Below the pieces are notes generated by a model. The model saw nothing but the letters and a program-made list of their open reading frames with translations, was not told where the DNA came from and did not search any database. A stretch of 64,000 bases of DNA from Candidatus Electrothrix scaldis (GTDB taxonomy: Bacteria; Desulfobacterota; Desulfobulbia; Desulfobulbales; Desulfobulbaceae), in the NCBI GenBank assembly GCA_033584155.1, contig CP138355.1, positions 3,915,826-3,979,825 of the forward strand, in the 5' to 3' direction. A program made the translations under genes and the position numbers. Shown here in pieces: positions 48,641-58,651 of the stretch. The first letter of the stretch is position 1. Every line of letters starts with the position of its first letter.

Positions 48641-49513
48641 TCAGCCCTGCTCCTGAGGGAGGGGAGCCGCAAAAAGAGTCAGCTTGAGCTCGGCATCATC
48701 CAGGAGTCTGTACTTTGGTCTGAGGCCGGAAAGTTGCTCACTTTCCGTAATGATGATAGGGACGCCCTCACCGCGTTTATCCATAATATAGCTCCGTTTA
48801 CTGCCTATCGCGTTGAAATTCATCGGGCAGCGGGCCAGCAATGAGGTTAATAACTCATTCCGGGCAGATTGCCGTTCCGAGAGGCTATCAATAGTCATAG
48901 TATTGGGAATAGCTCCTGGAGAGAAGATCTCAAGACGATCAGCAAAAAGGTGAAGGCGAATCTTTGAGCCATAAATAGAATAATCACGATGAGCAACCGC
49001 ATTAACCACAGCTTCAAAAAGGGCATTTAAAGAAAACTGCGGCGTTTCAATTCGGTTTGGGGCCTTGATCGCGTACACACGCATATTACGCTCGACAAAA
49101 CGGCAGGCTTCCCGGATCTGAACATCTAGGGGGCCAGTGATATCCTTGGCGTCAAGCTGATATCCTCCATTTCTTTCCATACCACGATAGCAGACCGCCT
49201 GGATAAATGCTCCGGGCATGAAGGTCTCCGGTGTTTCGCAGGCCAGCAAAACACCACTGACCGTCGGACAGGGAATATCATTATCTCCCGGTGCGATCAA
49301 CTTCATCTTCAGCAGAAACTCCTGATCATCCTGCGGAGAGATAACCGTCCTGAAGCGATTCCACAGGTCAGGGGATAAATCATCAAGCCGAGCTCCCGGT
49401 ACTGTCTGTTCGTCAAAACGAATCAAACGGGCCTGACTGTTATTTTTCAGCTCAAGGATTGAATCCTCACCTAAGGCTATCTGTTTCAGGAGATCCGATG
49501 TATTTTCCAGCAT
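48641..49513 (-). CDS. AlbA/Schlafen-HATPase_4 protein with internal deletion
   Basis: A 290-residue protein. It begins like an AlbA_2 (Schlafen-type) domain: 'LLKQIALGEDSILELK'. It then passes at once to 'NSQARLIRFDEQTVPGARLD', which in relatives lies more than 100 residues later, so most of the AlbA domain is missing in frame. The second half is a HATPase_4 region with 'LFEAVVNAVAHRDYSIYGSK' and 'LFADRLEIFSPGAIPNT'. Full-length homologues are putative ATP-binding regulators. The frame is open and lies within an operon, so the shortened form may be made. Confidence 0.78.
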   Translation of the reverse strand: MLENTSDLLKQIALGEDSILELKNNSQARLIRFDEQTVPGARLDDLSPDLWNRFRTVISPQDDQEFLLKMKLIAPGDNDIPCPTVSGVLLACETPETFMPGAFIQAVCYRGMERNGGYQLDAKDITGPLDVQIREACRFVERNMRVYAIKAPNRIETPQFSLNALFEAVVNAVAHRDYSIYGSKIRLHLFADRLEIFSPGAIPNTMTIDSLSERQSARNELLTSLLARCPMNFNAIGSKRSYIMDKRGEGVPIIITESEQLSGLRPKYRLLDDAELKLTLFAAPLPQEQG

Positions 49514-49555
49514 TATTTTCCACAGAATAATAACATTATGTTTTCAATAAAAAAA

Positions 49556-51055
49556 TCACAGGCCCTTCACCGGCACAAAAACATCCATCCCCATAAGGGG
49601 CCAGATAAAGGCAACAGCCAGCCATACCACCAGCATCAGCAGGATGCTGGCTGGAATTCCCCAGAGAAAAAACTCGCCCGTACTGAATTGCCGAGAATTA
49701 TAGGCAATAGCATTGGGGGCGGCCCCGACCAGGAGAAGGAAGGGCATACCGGCCACCACAAGGGAAGAGAAAAGAATAACCTCTCCGCTGACTCCAAGAT
49801 AGGGGGCAATAACCAGGGCCACAGGCAAAGAAATAGCAATGGCGGCCACGTTCATAATAAAGTTGGTCATCATCATGACAAAGAAGGCCATGCCGAGGAT
49901 GAAGACCAAAGGAGGAGAACTTTGAAAAAGCAGCAACCAATTCACAGCCAGCCACTTAGCGGCACCGGTCTCCCAGAGACAGAAGCCGATGGACATGGCG
50001 CCAGCAAACAGGAGAATGATATTCCAGGGTACCTCCTCAAGATCATCAATCTCCATAATCTTGAAAAGGAAAAAGGAAATGGTTGAACAGAGCAGAATAC
50101 CGGTTTTATGGATGCCAGCCAATGCCGGGATAAAATTTTTCAGGGCTATGATCAGGATAGTCCCGAGCACGATACCTGCTGTCAGGAGCTCATTTTTACT
50201 CCAGCCTCCCAGATCCGTATACATCTCCTTTGCCCTTTCCTTTAAGCCGGGAATCCGAGCATGTTCCGGCCTAAAAAAGAGTAGGAAAAATCCCCACAAC
50301 AGAAAAATCATGAGCCAGCCAATGGGAAACATGTACCAGCTCAACTCAAAGAAGCTGACATCTACTCCTCGAATATCTTTATAAAAGCCTAAAGCCACAG
50401 CACCCCTGGCTGCTCCCAGCAAGGTCACAATACTGCCTGCGCCTGCCACATAGGCCATCCCCATAAACAAGCCCTTGCCGAATCGGGTAGGCCCCTCATC
50501 ATCCGCATACAGGGCATGAATAGCCATAAGCAGAGGGAACATAGTGGCTGCAACAGCGGTATGGGCCATAAAATGGGTCAGCACCCCGGTCATGACAAAG
50601 CAACCGAGATAGATCATACTGGTTCGTTCACCAACAATAGAAAGCATCTTATAGGCCATCCGCCGGGTCAGACCGGTTTTGGTAAAGACCATACCGATCA
50701 TGATAGAGCCGAAGATGAAAAGCACTGAAGGGTCCATGAAATCCCGAAAGGCTGTACTGGGATCACGGATAGTGAAGAGGGCTTGCAGCACCCCGATGGT
50801 CAGGCTGGTCACGCCGATAGGCACAACTTCGAAAACCCACCAGGTTGCGGCCAGCAGAAAAACCGCCAGCGCGCCCTTCCCTTCTCGGGTCAGGATAAAA
50901 TGGGTCCCCCTGGGGTCGATAGCATCCGGCCAGGGAGGCCAATAATAGACAAGAGCAAAAAGGATAATGCCGGTGAGAATAAAGAGTAATCGTTTCCAAT
51001 CAAATTGCTTTTTCACCCCGGACAAACGAAGCACCTGAGGACTTGCAGACGGCAT
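49556..51055 (-). CDS. SLC13/DASS-family anion permease
   Basis: A 499-residue transporter with about 11-12 membrane helices. Family features include 'THFILTREGKGALAVFLLAA', 'VVPIGVTSLTIGVLQ', 'MAHTAVAATMFPL' and the late 'MTNFIMNVAAIAISLPVALV' loop. DASS carriers move dicarboxylates or sulfate with sodium. In a sulfur-cycling organism sulfate is plausible, but the substrate cannot be read here. The ATG at 51055 has a GGAG site. It is flanked by a CBS protein and a phosphorelay module, suggesting regulated anion uptake. Confidence 0.88.
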   Translation of the reverse strand: MPSASPQVLRLSGVKKQFDWKRLLFILTGIILFALVYYWPPWPDAIDPRGTHFILTREGKGALAVFLLAATWWVFEVVPIGVTSLTIGVLQALFTIRDPSTAFRDFMDPSVLFIFGSIMIGMVFTKTGLTRRMAYKMLSIVGERTSMIYLGCFVMTGVLTHFMAHTAVAATMFPLLMAIHALYADDEGPTRFGKGLFMGMAYVAGAGSIVTLLGAARGAVALGFYKDIRGVDVSFFELSWYMFPIGWLMIFLLWGFFLLFFRPEHARIPGLKERAKEMYTDLGGWSKNELLTAGIVLGTILIIALKNFIPALAGIHKTGILLCSTISFFLFKIMEIDDLEEVPWNIILLFAGAMSIGFCLWETGAAKWLAVNWLLLFQSSPPLVFILGMAFFVMMMTNFIMNVAAIAISLPVALVIAPYLGVSGEVILFSSLVVAGMPFLLLVGAAPNAIAYNSRQFSTGEFFLWGIPASILLMLVVWLAVAFIWPLMGMDVFVPVKGL

Positions 51056-51072
51056 CTTTTGACTCCGATGTC

Positions 51073-51636
51073 TTATTTTTTCTCGGCTTGGGAAGAAATA
51101 TTTTGCCCCTGCGGCAAGGTACACCAGGTATTGCACATGGTGTGGAAAAGTTCTTCAAAGCGAAGAAGGCCTATAACCGCTCCATCCTCACTGACAGGGA
51201 TACAGGTGGTATGATGATTATGCAGAAGCACAATAGCTTCCAGGATATGGGTATCTGCGGGAAGGGTAAAATCTACAGGACGCATCTGGGAACGAACCTG
51301 CCGGGTCCGATTGCCTCCGCACTCAGAAAGCACATGATCTTCGTAGAGATAGGTAAGATGATGATATTCTGCTTTACTCGTAAAAAAGCCCTTGCATTTG
51401 CAGCGCCCTAGTATGCTCGGAACCAGCCCACGAAGAATATCGAGCCGTGAAAGAGTGCCAACCAGACGATCCTGCTCATCAAGGACAAGCAGGACCGGCA
51501 ACTCGACGGGGTGTGCCTCCGTGAGAAACTCTGAGAACAGGGCAATGGCCTCGTCCAAGGTCTGGTGTTGGTACACGCTGAGGCAGCGATCAAGAGGGGT
51601 GATCATTTCCCGAATATCCTTGCAACGCTCCGGCAT
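51073..51636 (-). CDS. Two-CBS-domain regulatory protein
   Basis: A 187-residue protein with two CBS motifs. The first is 'CLSVYQHQTLDEAIALFSEF' to 'VLDEQDRLVGTLSRLDIL'; the second is 'DFTLPADTHILEAIVLLHNH' to 'VSEDGAVIGLLRFEELFH'. CBS pairs bind adenine nucleotides and gate partner proteins. Lying 17 bases before the SLC13 permease, it may sense energy state for that carrier. A CX1C pair ('RCKCKG') between the motifs is unusual. Confidence 0.85.
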   Translation of the reverse strand: MPERCKDIREMITPLDRCLSVYQHQTLDEAIALFSEFLTEAHPVELPVLLVLDEQDRLVGTLSRLDILRGLVPSILGRCKCKGFFTSKAEYHHLTYLYEDHVLSECGGNRTRQVRSQMRPVDFTLPADTHILEAIVLLHNHHTTCIPVSEDGAVIGLLRFEELFHTMCNTWCTLPQGQNISSQAEKK

Positions 51637-51699
51637 CTCTGTGGCCCCTTACAAATCGCTCAAAATCCCCGAAAAAATCTACCAGAACATTACCAGAAA

Positions 51700-52146
51700 T
51701 TACCAGCTCATCCGTTTCAAGATGTCCTGCATCTCGGCATCCGCCTTTCGGTGCCGAGCTGTGAGTCGGGATTGCTTGGCTGTCTCAATCTTTGCCAGGA
51801 GCTCTTCCATTTCCACTGGCTTCAGCAGAAAATCACTGGCCCCCTGTTTCATAGCCTCAATGCCACCAGCAACCGTAGCATGCCCGGTGAGCATCAGGAC
51901 CTCCAAATTCGGTCTCCTGGCCTTGATTTGCCTCAGAGTTTCAAGCCCGTCAATACCCGGCATAGAAAGATCAACAACAGCCACATCAAAAGCCCGCTTT
52001 CCAACCAGGGATACTGCTTCCTCCCCGCAGGTCACAGCCGTAACCCGCATCCCTCGGGTTTCCAGGCGACGGGCAAGCAATTGGGCAAAGTCCTCTTCAT
52101 CGTCAACAAGCAATACCTTTGTTGGCAGATGGCCCTCTATATCCAT
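51700..52146 (-). CDS. Response regulator receiver protein
   Basis: A 148-residue receiver protein with 'KVLLVDDEEDFAQLLARRLE', phosphoacceptor Asp in 'FDVAVVDLSMPGIDGLETLR', 'EVLMLTGHATVAGG' and Lys in 'SDFLLKPVEMEELL'. A basic helical tail follows ('RLTARHRKADAEM'). It closely resembles the receiver at 47224-47598, so the module has one regulator at each end. It is 56 bases after dxr and 63 before the CBS gene. Confidence 0.9.
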   Translation of the reverse strand: MDIEGHLPTKVLLVDDEEDFAQLLARRLETRGMRVTAVTCGEEAVSLVGKRAFDVAVVDLSMPGIDGLETLRQIKARRPNLEVLMLTGHATVAGGIEAMKQGASDFLLKPVEMEELLAKIETAKQSRLTARHRKADAEMQDILKRMSW

Positions 52147-52202
52147 GCTATTTTTCCTCCCGAGCTACGCATTCCTTTGCCAGCTGATCCCTACGTCATA
52201 CT

Positions 52203-53369
52203 CTATTGTACTTGCCTCTGGCGGATTTCTTCAAGGGCAATTTCCCTTGCCCTGGCATCTGCGGCCAAAATCGTCTCCAGATCAAGGTCATCGCCAAAGG
52301 CAAAACGGTCCAGGGTTAAAGCGACAATAGCGGTGATATCGACAAAATCGATCTGCTCATCAAGAAAGGCTGCCACCGCAACTTCATTGGCTGCATTCAG
52401 CACAGCAGGCTTCACCCCTTGGTCTTGCATCGCTTTGAAGGCAAGACCAAGGGCGGGAAAGCGTTCGTAATCCGGTTCTTCAAAACTGAGTTTACCGCAA
52501 TCAGCAAGGCTGAGGGGCGAGAGCCCCAAGGGCATACGTTCTGGATAAGAGAGGGCATAAGCGATGGGGATGCGCATATCAGGGATGCCCAGTTGGGCAA
52601 CCACAGAGCCGTCAACGTACTCTACCAAAGAATGCACAATGGACTCTGGGTGGACCACCACCCGGATCTTTTCCACCGGGACATCAAAAAGCCAGCAGGC
52701 CTCGATGACCTCCAGCCCCTTATTCATCATCGTTGCAGAATCAATGGATATCTTGCGTCCCATATCCCAATTGGGATGGGCCAGGGCCTGTTCCGGGGTG
52801 ACTTTAATGAGCTCCTCTTTTGCCATCGTCCGGAAGGGGCCTCCTGAGGCGGTCAGGATAATCTTACTCACATCATCACGACGCCCGGCCTCCAGGGCCT
52901 GAAAGATCGCAGAATGCTCCGAGTCAATAGGGAGGAGTGCAACATTATGTTCCTGCGCCGCCCGCATAACCAAGCGTCCTGCCATAACCAGAGTTTCCTT
53001 ATTGGCCAGTCCGATATCCTTACCCTCAGCGATAGCTGCTAAGGTCGGCAGGAGTCCCACAGCTCCTACCACAGCAGAAATCACCATCTCCGCTGCCGGA
53101 ACCGTTGCTACTTTTTTATTGCCTTCATCTCCCCAAAAAATCTTTTCCTGATATTCCTCCGGCAGCATGGCGCGAAGCCGGGTAGCCAAGCCCTGATCAG
53201 CCACAGAGATACACTCTGGCTGGAACTCCTGCACCTGGGCAGCAAGCTCTTCAAGACTCCTGCCCGCAGAAAGTCCGACAATCCGAAAACGATCTGGGAA
53301 AGAGCGAACCACATTGAGCACATTTTTACCGATAGAGCCGGTGGAACCAAGCAGGGCAAGCGATTTCAT
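52203..53369 (-). CDS. dxr: 1-deoxy-D-xylulose 5-phosphate reductoisomerase
   Basis: A 388-residue MEP-pathway enzyme making 2-C-methyl-D-erythritol 4-phosphate with NADPH. It has the nucleotide-binding '[16 protein letters not shown]', '[11 protein letters not shown]', '[13 protein letters not shown]' and '[15 protein letters not shown]'. All expected regions are present at full length. Its ATG overlaps the cdsA stop by four bases. Confidence 0.95.
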   Translation of the reverse strand: MKSLALLGSTGSIGKNVLNVVRSFPDRFRIVGLSAGRSLEELAAQVQEFQPECISVADQGLATRLRAMLPEEYQEKIFWGDEGNKKVATVPAAEMVISAVVGAVGLLPTLAAIAEGKDIGLANKETLVMAGRLVMRAAQEHNVALLPIDSEHSAIFQALEAGRRDDVSKIILTASGGPFRTMAKEELIKVTPEQALAHPNWDMGRKISIDSATMMNKGLEVIEACWLFDVPVEKIRVVVHPESIVHSLVEYVDGSVVAQLGIPDMRIPIAYALSYPERMPLGLSPLSLADCGKLSFEEPDYERFPALGLAFKAMQDQGVKPAVLNAANEVAVAAFLDEQIDFVDITAIVALTLDRFAFGDDLDLETILAADARAREIALEEIRQRQVQ

Positions 53370-54166
53370 GAAAGCACTCCAGAAAGAAGCAGGAGGTAGA
53401 GGAGAGGGGCAGTGAGCAGCAAACTGTCAATTCGATCCAGCAGTCCGCCATGCGCTCGAAGCAGGGTGCCGGAATCCTTGATCCCTGTGCCGCGCTTGAT
53501 GATGGATTCAGCCAAGTCACCGCCGATACTGACAAGGGAAAGCAGGACAGCCGCAAAGGCCAGCTGCAAACTCCCCACCTCAGGCAGCAGCAAGGCGCCC
53601 AAAAGAGTTGCTGCCACCATAGCCGTCAGAACACCACCAATGGCTCCGTTAATTGTCTTGGCCGGGCTGATACTGGGACAGAGCTTCTTTTTTCCAAAGG
53701 CGCGACCACTGTAATAGGCCCCGGTATCAGAACCGGCAGTCACCGCTGTCAGGAGCAGCAGCCAGGAATTTCCAGAGGGAAGAAAACGAAGCAGGACCAG
53801 AAAGGAGGCACTGTAGGCTATGTAGAAAACCGAAAAACCGGAATGAACAAGAAAAGCCAGGGGATCAGCAAAACGGGTATAGAAAAAGATGGTCAGGGCA
53901 ACCAAACCAAGCAGGGCAAGATATCCTCCGACCAGGACCTCTGCCGGTCGGCCATCAGCCGCAGCCAGGACCGGAATCAGGCAAGTCAGCACAGAAAGAA
54001 GGTGCAGGACTGTACCAGGGGTTTTATTTATCATCCGAAAATACTCATGCAGGGCAATGGTCGCACCAAGAGTGAGAGCACACCAAAACATGAAAGGAGG
54101 GGTCAAAAACAGAAGAAAGACCCACAGCATAACCATGAGTATTCCGGGGACCAGGCGTTGATTCAT
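53366..54166 (-). CDS. cdsA: Phosphatidate cytidylyltransferase
   Basis: A 266-residue polytopic membrane enzyme that makes CDP-diacylglycerol. The C-terminal signature is complete: '[20 protein letters not shown]' followed by '[11 protein letters not shown]'. Earlier, '[20 protein letters not shown]' carries the first catalytic Asp. It follows uppS by 48 bases in the conserved frr-uppS-cdsA-dxr order. Confidence 0.95.
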   Translation of the reverse strand: MNQRLVPGILMVMLWVFLLFLTPPFMFWCALTLGATIALHEYFRMINKTPGTVLHLLSVLTCLIPVLAAADGRPAEVLVGGYLALLGLVALTIFFYTRFADPLAFLVHSGFSVFYIAYSASFLVLLRFLPSGNSWLLLLTAVTAGSDTGAYYSGRAFGKKKLCPSISPAKTINGAIGGVLTAMVAATLLGALLLPEVGSLQLAFAAVLLSLVSIGGDLAESIIKRGTGIKDSGTLLRAHGGLLDRIDSLLLTAPLLYLLLLSGVLS

Positions 54167-54214
54167 AACATCCTGTGCGTTGTGTTTTAGAAAAGGAAAT
54201 AATCAGAAAGAGGC

Positions 54215-54964
54215 TCAGGCGACCTCTGTCTGCGCTCCAGTCTTCCCAAAGCGTCTCTGACGTCCTGCGTACTGCTCCAAGGCCTCTAGAAACTGGTCTC
54301 TACGAAATTCCGGCCATTTCACATCAGTGAAATACAGCTCTGCATAGGAAAGCTGCCAGAGGAGGAAATTGGATAGCCGTTGCTCTCCGCTGGTTCTGAT
54401 CAGCAGGTCTGGGTCTGGCTGCCCTGTGGAATAGAGATGATTACTGAAGAGCTGATCATCAATATCTTCAGGTTGCAGCTCACCAGCCGCACATTTACGG
54501 CCTATCTCCTGCATAGCCCCAATCATCTCCGCCCGAGAACCGTAGCTGAGACAGAGATTCAGGCGCAGTTTGCTGCATTCCTTTGTTTCAGCAATGACTT
54601 TATCCAGCATATCCCGAACATCATCCGGGAGGCGATACTTCTGGCCAAAGCACTCCAGTCGTACGCCGTTTTTCTTCATATTGTCCAACTCGGACTTCAA
54701 GTAATTCTTCAGTAGCCCCATGAGTCCCTTCACTTCCAGGCCAGGGCGCTGCCAATTCTCTGTGGAAAAGGCATACAGGGTCAGATGCCTGATCCCGACC
54801 TCACGAGCGGTCTCAACAGCTACACGAACAGAATCCGCTCCCGCCTTATGACCAAACAGGCGGGGACGATGCCGTTTTTGGGCCCAGCGGCCATTACCAT
54901 CCATGATAATGGCCACATGTTGGGGCAACGGCTCAGGATAACGAGTTTCATCCATAGTTTTCAA
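54215..54964 (-). CDS. uppS: Isoprenyl transferase (undecaprenyl diphosphate synthase)
   Basis: A 249-residue cis-prenyltransferase making the C55 carrier lipid for cell-wall synthesis. Landmarks are 'VAIIMDGNGRWAQKRHRPRL' with the catalytic Asp, 'LTLYAFSTENWQRP', and the C-terminal 'LLIRTSGEQRLSNFLLWQLS', 'YAELYFTDVKWPEF'. It starts 5 bases after frr. Confidence 0.95.
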   Translation of the reverse strand: MKTMDETRYPEPLPQHVAIIMDGNGRWAQKRHRPRLFGHKAGADSVRVAVETAREVGIRHLTLYAFSTENWQRPGLEVKGLMGLLKNYLKSELDNMKKNGVRLECFGQKYRLPDDVRDMLDKVIAETKECSKLRLNLCLSYGSRAEMIGAMQEIGRKCAAGELQPEDIDDQLFSNHLYSTGQPDPDLLIRTSGEQRLSNFLLWQLSYAELYFTDVKWPEFRRDQFLEALEQYAGRQRRFGKTGAQTEVA

Positions 54965-54969
54965 AGAGC

Positions 54970-55527
54970 TTATACCTCCATAACCTCTTTTTCTTTCCCT
55001 GCTATGATCTCATCAATTCGGACAATGAACTCATCAGTGACCTTTTGTACATCATCCTGATAACGGAACATATCGTCTTCGGAAATTTCCTTATCATTTT
55101 TCTGCTTTTTAAAGAAATCATTGGCATCACGCCGCTCGTTGCGTATGCCGACCTTGTACTCCTCAGCAATCTTCTTGACCTGTTTAACCAGCTCCTTACG
55201 TCGCTCTTCAGTGAGCTGGGGAATATTCAGGCGAATGACTTTACCGTCATTGGCTGGCGTCAGGCCGACATCTGAGGTCATGATGGCTTTTTCCAGTACG
55301 GCCAGCATCTGCGGGTCCCAGGGCTGAATGACAATCATCCGGCTTTCAGGAACGGTGATTGTACCGACCTGATCGATAGGCATGGTGGAGCCGTAGGCAT
55401 TCACTTTAATACCATCCAGTAAATTGCGAGAGGCACGCCCGGTTCGGATCTTGGTCAGCTCCCGTTTCAGAGAGTCGATTCTCTCCTCCATATTCTCTCT
55501 TGCCTGCTCTACTACCGCATTTGACAT
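54970..55527 (-). CDS. frr: Ribosome recycling factor
   Basis: A 185-residue protein matching the usual RRF length. The hallmark 'LKRELTKIRTGRASRNLLDG' and 'YGSTMPIDQVGTITVPESRM' are present, and the C-terminal long helix ends 'DEIIAGKEKEVMEV'. It splits post-termination ribosomes with EF-G. It is the first gene of this block; pyrH and tsf, often upstream, are not here. Confidence 0.95.
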   Translation of the reverse strand: MSNAVVEQARENMEERIDSLKRELTKIRTGRASRNLLDGIKVNAYGSTMPIDQVGTITVPESRMIVIQPWDPQMLAVLEKAIMTSDVGLTPANDGKVIRLNIPQLTEERRKELVKQVKKIAEEYKVGIRNERRDANDFFKKQKNDKEISEDDMFRYQDDVQKVTDEFIVRIDEIIAGKEKEVMEV

Positions 55528-55797
55528 AACATTCTCCCGTGATATATCTTGTCCAATCTTTTATAGGCTACAAACAATCCTGTGGTATAACACCGTTGAG
55601 TGAAACTGGGAAGTATAACCAATTTTCATTATTTGCAAAGTTCATTTTTCCCGTTACTGTAAAAGAAGGGATAATATGCAACGGTATTCGGTGAGTATAC
55701 AACAGAAGAGCAAAAATGAAATGGAAAAGGGGGGAAGTGAAAAATAGAAATGAAGGCAAGCAAAAATAACTCTTGTCCTGACCAAAAAATCAGAACA

Positions 55798-55838
55798 CCC
55801 GCCCTCTCATCTCAAAATACTTGATGGTTGAGGGCGGG
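55798..55838 (-). terminator. Terminator downstream of the IHF gene
   Basis: Stem CCCGCCCTC (55798-55806) against GAGGGCGGG (55830-55838) with a 23-base loop; on the minus strand a T-rich run follows. The rest of the gap 55528-55876 shows no gene and probably holds the frr promoter. Confidence 0.7.
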
Positions 55839-55876
55839 ATTCTACCTATACTATGAAAAACAAAAAAACAGGTGAG

Positions 55877-56182
55877 TTACTGATTCAGCAGCTCACGCAG
55901 GCGCTTAGAGGGTCGGAATGAAACCATCTTCCGTTTGGTGATCGTCATGGACTCACCGGTGCGAGGATTGCGTCCACGACGCGGAGATTTATCCCGCACG
56001 GTCAGGGTACCAAACTGAACCAGCTTCAGCGATTCTCCGCTGACCAGGGTCTCTTTCATAGAGGCAAAGATCGTATCAACCAGCTCAGCAGAATTACGCT
56101 GTGACAGGTCAAGCTCCTTGTTAATTGCAATAGCCAGCTCTTTTCGGGTGACATTGCCCTTTGTTCCGTTGGATTCGCTCAT
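55877..56182 (-). CDS. ihfA: Integration host factor alpha subunit
   Basis: A 101-residue HU/IHF-family protein. 'VTRKELAIAINKELDLSQRN' and 'FGTLTVRDKSPRRGRNPRTG' followed by 'VSFRPSKRLRELLNQ' match IhfA. It bends DNA and assists sigma-54 promoters such as that of glnK. The ATG at 56182 is preferred for its GGAGAAGG site; an ATG at 56194 directly abuts the pheT stop. Its place after pheT is the same as in many proteobacteria. Confidence 0.92.
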   Translation of the reverse strand: MSESNGTKGNVTRKELAIAINKELDLSQRNSAELVDTIFASMKETLVSGESLKLVQFGTLTVRDKSPRRGRNPRTGESMTITKRKMVSFRPSKRLRELLNQ

Positions 56183-56194
56183 TTCCTTCTCCAT

Positions 56195-58636
56195 TTACCC
56201 TTTCCCTTCCCGATATCGACCGCCGAAGCGAGACATCAGCGCATTTACTATTTTTTCGTGAAAGCCATCAACTGTCGCATCATCCAAGGTCCTTTCGTCG
56301 GATCGATAGGTAACAGTTAAGGCAACGCTTTTCATCCCCTCTTCAATAGGTTTTCCGCTATAGACATCAAAGATATCTGCATAAACCACATGCTGCTTTT
56401 CATGGGAACGTATTTCATGCAGCAAATCTCCAGCGGCCACGTTTTCCGGTACCAGCAAGGCAATATCACGCTTTACTGAGGGGTAACGCGGCAGAGGAGT
56501 AAAAGTTTTTTCAAAAACCGAAAGATCCATGAGGGCAGCCAGCTCAAGCTCGGCAAAAAAGACATCCTGTTTAATAGAAAATGCCTTTGCCGCAGCTTTG
56601 CTCAGCTTACCGACCAGTCCCAGTTGCTCCTCACCATCCATAATCCGCAGAGAGCAGCCAGCATCAGCATAGGGAGCACCCTCCCCTTCCAGCGGCAAAA
56701 AGCTGATATTCCCTGATTTCCCCTGGAGACGCAGAACCTGCAATAGGCGCTGCACAGCTCCTTTTATATCATAGATATCCGCATGCTCATCAGAAAAATA
56801 CAAAGGAGACGCTGCCGGATAACGGGCCCCGCTGACAACAGCGGAGAGTTGGTAGCGCTCGCTCGGTTGCTCTTTGCTGTCCAGGTAGGTAAAGACCTTG
56901 CCGATCTCAAAAAGACGAATATCTGTTTGTTGAAAATTAATATTACGACGAATATTCTCCAGGATACCAGGCAGCAACATGGTTCGCATCACGGCCTGAT
57001 CTTCACTCAGAGGATTGAGGAGAGGCACACAGTTCCGGCGGGGATCATCAGCATGGAGTCCCAGCATATCAGCATGCTTTTCTGCAACAAAGGAGTAATT
57101 GATCGCCTCATAAAAACCAGATCCGATAAGAACCGAAGCAGCCTCCTGCCGGAGTGCGCGCAGACCGTCCCGTTGAGGATAGTCCATAGAAATATCCGGG
57201 AGAGTCGTCGGAATTTCATTATAACCTACCAGACGGGCCAGTTCCTCGACCAAGTCGACCTCTCGCTCTATGTCCACCCGGAAAGGCGGTACAGTAACAG
57301 CAAGAACAGTACTGTCTTTTTCTGCCACCGCAAAATCGATACCGCACAGGTAGTCGGCAATCTCCTGCCCAGTCAACGTGATGCCGAGCAGGGAATTCAC
57401 GCGCTCAATCCGCAAGTCCAATTGCAGGAGCTCCTTTTTTCCTGGATAGAGATCCACGCCATCCTCGACCTGGGCACCACCAAGCTCACAGATAAGCTGC
57501 ACAGCTCGCTCCATTGCCTCGGTCACACCATCAGGATTGATCCCTCGCTCAAAGCGGTAGGAGGCCTCTGTGGAAAGATTAAGCTTACGCGCTGTACGAC
57601 GCACGGAAATAGGATCAAAGCAGGCAGATTCCAGGAGGATCTCTGTGGTCTCCCCTGTCACCTCGGAGTGCAAACCACCCATAACACCGGCTACGGCAAC
57701 AGGCTTGTCAGCATCGCAAATCATGAGCATATTCGGCTCAAGCTTGCGCTCTGTATCATCCAGGGTGATAAAGGTGCTTTCGTCCGCTCGTGGACAACGT
57801 ACCTCGATGGTCTTTCCTGCAAGTTGCTGAAAATCAAAGGCATGGAGCGGTTGTCCGTATTCCAGCATCACGAAGTTGGTAATATCAACGATATTATTGA
57901 TCGGACGCATACCCACAGCCAGAAGCTGACGTTGCAACCACCAGGGTGAGGGTTGAATTGTTACATTGGTCAATTTGCGGGCTGCATAACGGGGGCAGAG
58001 CTCCGGCTCAGCGATCTTGACGGTGAACTCAGCGCTTGTCTCGCCAAGTTCCGGCAATGATGTGACCGGACGGCTGACCTTTTGCTCAGTGAAACCGGCA
58101 ACCTCACGGGCTATACCAAGCACTGCGGTGCAGTCCGGACGATTAGGGGTGAGATCAATCTCAATCATGGTATCAGAAAGTCCCAGCACCTCGGCCAGAG
58201 ACTGTCCTGAAGCCAGTGAAGAATCCAGCTCAATAATACCTGCGTGTTCCTCACCTATGCCCAATTCCCGCCAGGAACAGAGCATCCCCATTGAGACCTC
58301 ACCCCGTACCTTGGCCTTTTTGATTTTCATTCCGCCGGGTAACTTGACACCAGGGCGGGCAATAGCAGTTATCAGGCCGGGCCGCACATTGGAGGCGCCA
58401 CAAACGATGGGCACTGTTTCCTCACCGATCTCCACCTCGCAGAGGCTGAGACGGTCAGCATTGGGGTGTTTGGTGACGGAAAGGACTTTTGCCGTCTGAA
58501 TGGCATCAAGACCGACATAGAGTTCCTCAACCGCATCAACTTCCAGGCCGAGCATAGTGAGGCGATCCGCCAGGCGATCAGCGGCCAGACCATCAAGAGA
58601 AATATAATTACCAAGCCAGCTGAGGGTGAATTTCAT
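56195..58636 (-). CDS. pheT: Phenylalanyl-tRNA synthetase beta chain
   Basis: An 813-residue subunit. The N-terminal EMAP-like tRNA-binding domain has 'VLSVTKHPNADRLSLCEVEI' and 'GEVSMGMLCSWRELGI'; the B3/4 and B5 domains follow ('EIDLTPNRPDCTAVLGIARE'). A catalytic-like core and a C-terminal anticodon-binding FDX-ACB domain come last ('PRYPSVKRDIALLVPE'). It forms an alpha2-beta2 enzyme with PheS. A HEPN/MNT pair separates it from pheS. Confidence 0.95.
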   Translation of the reverse strand: MKFTLSWLGNYISLDGLAADRLADRLTMLGLEVDAVEELYVGLDAIQTAKVLSVTKHPNADRLSLCEVEIGEETVPIVCGASNVRPGLITAIARPGVKLPGGMKIKKAKVRGEVSMGMLCSWRELGIGEEHAGIIELDSSLASGQSLAEVLGLSDTMIEIDLTPNRPDCTAVLGIAREVAGFTEQKVSRPVTSLPELGETSAEFTVKIAEPELCPRYAARKLTNVTIQPSPWWLQRQLLAVGMRPINNIVDITNFVMLEYGQPLHAFDFQQLAGKTIEVRCPRADESTFITLDDTERKLEPNMLMICDADKPVAVAGVMGGLHSEVTGETTEILLESACFDPISVRRTARKLNLSTEASYRFERGINPDGVTEAMERAVQLICELGGAQVEDGVDLYPGKKELLQLDLRIERVNSLLGITLTGQEIADYLCGIDFAVAEKDSTVLAVTVPPFRVDIEREVDLVEELARLVGYNEIPTTLPDISMDYPQRDGLRALRQEAASVLIGSGFYEAINYSFVAEKHADMLGLHADDPRRNCVPLLNPLSEDQAVMRTMLLPGILENIRRNINFQQTDIRLFEIGKVFTYLDSKEQPSERYQLSAVVSGARYPAASPLYFSDEHADIYDIKGAVQRLLQVLRLQGKSGNISFLPLEGEGAPYADAGCSLRIMDGEEQLGLVGKLSKAAAKAFSIKQDVFFAELELAALMDLSVFEKTFTPLPRYPSVKRDIALLVPENVAAGDLLHEIRSHEKQHVVYADIFDVYSGKPIEEGMKSVALTVTYRSDERTLDDATVDGFHEKIVNALMSRFGGRYREGKG

Positions 58637-58651
58637 GAGCTATTTATAATC

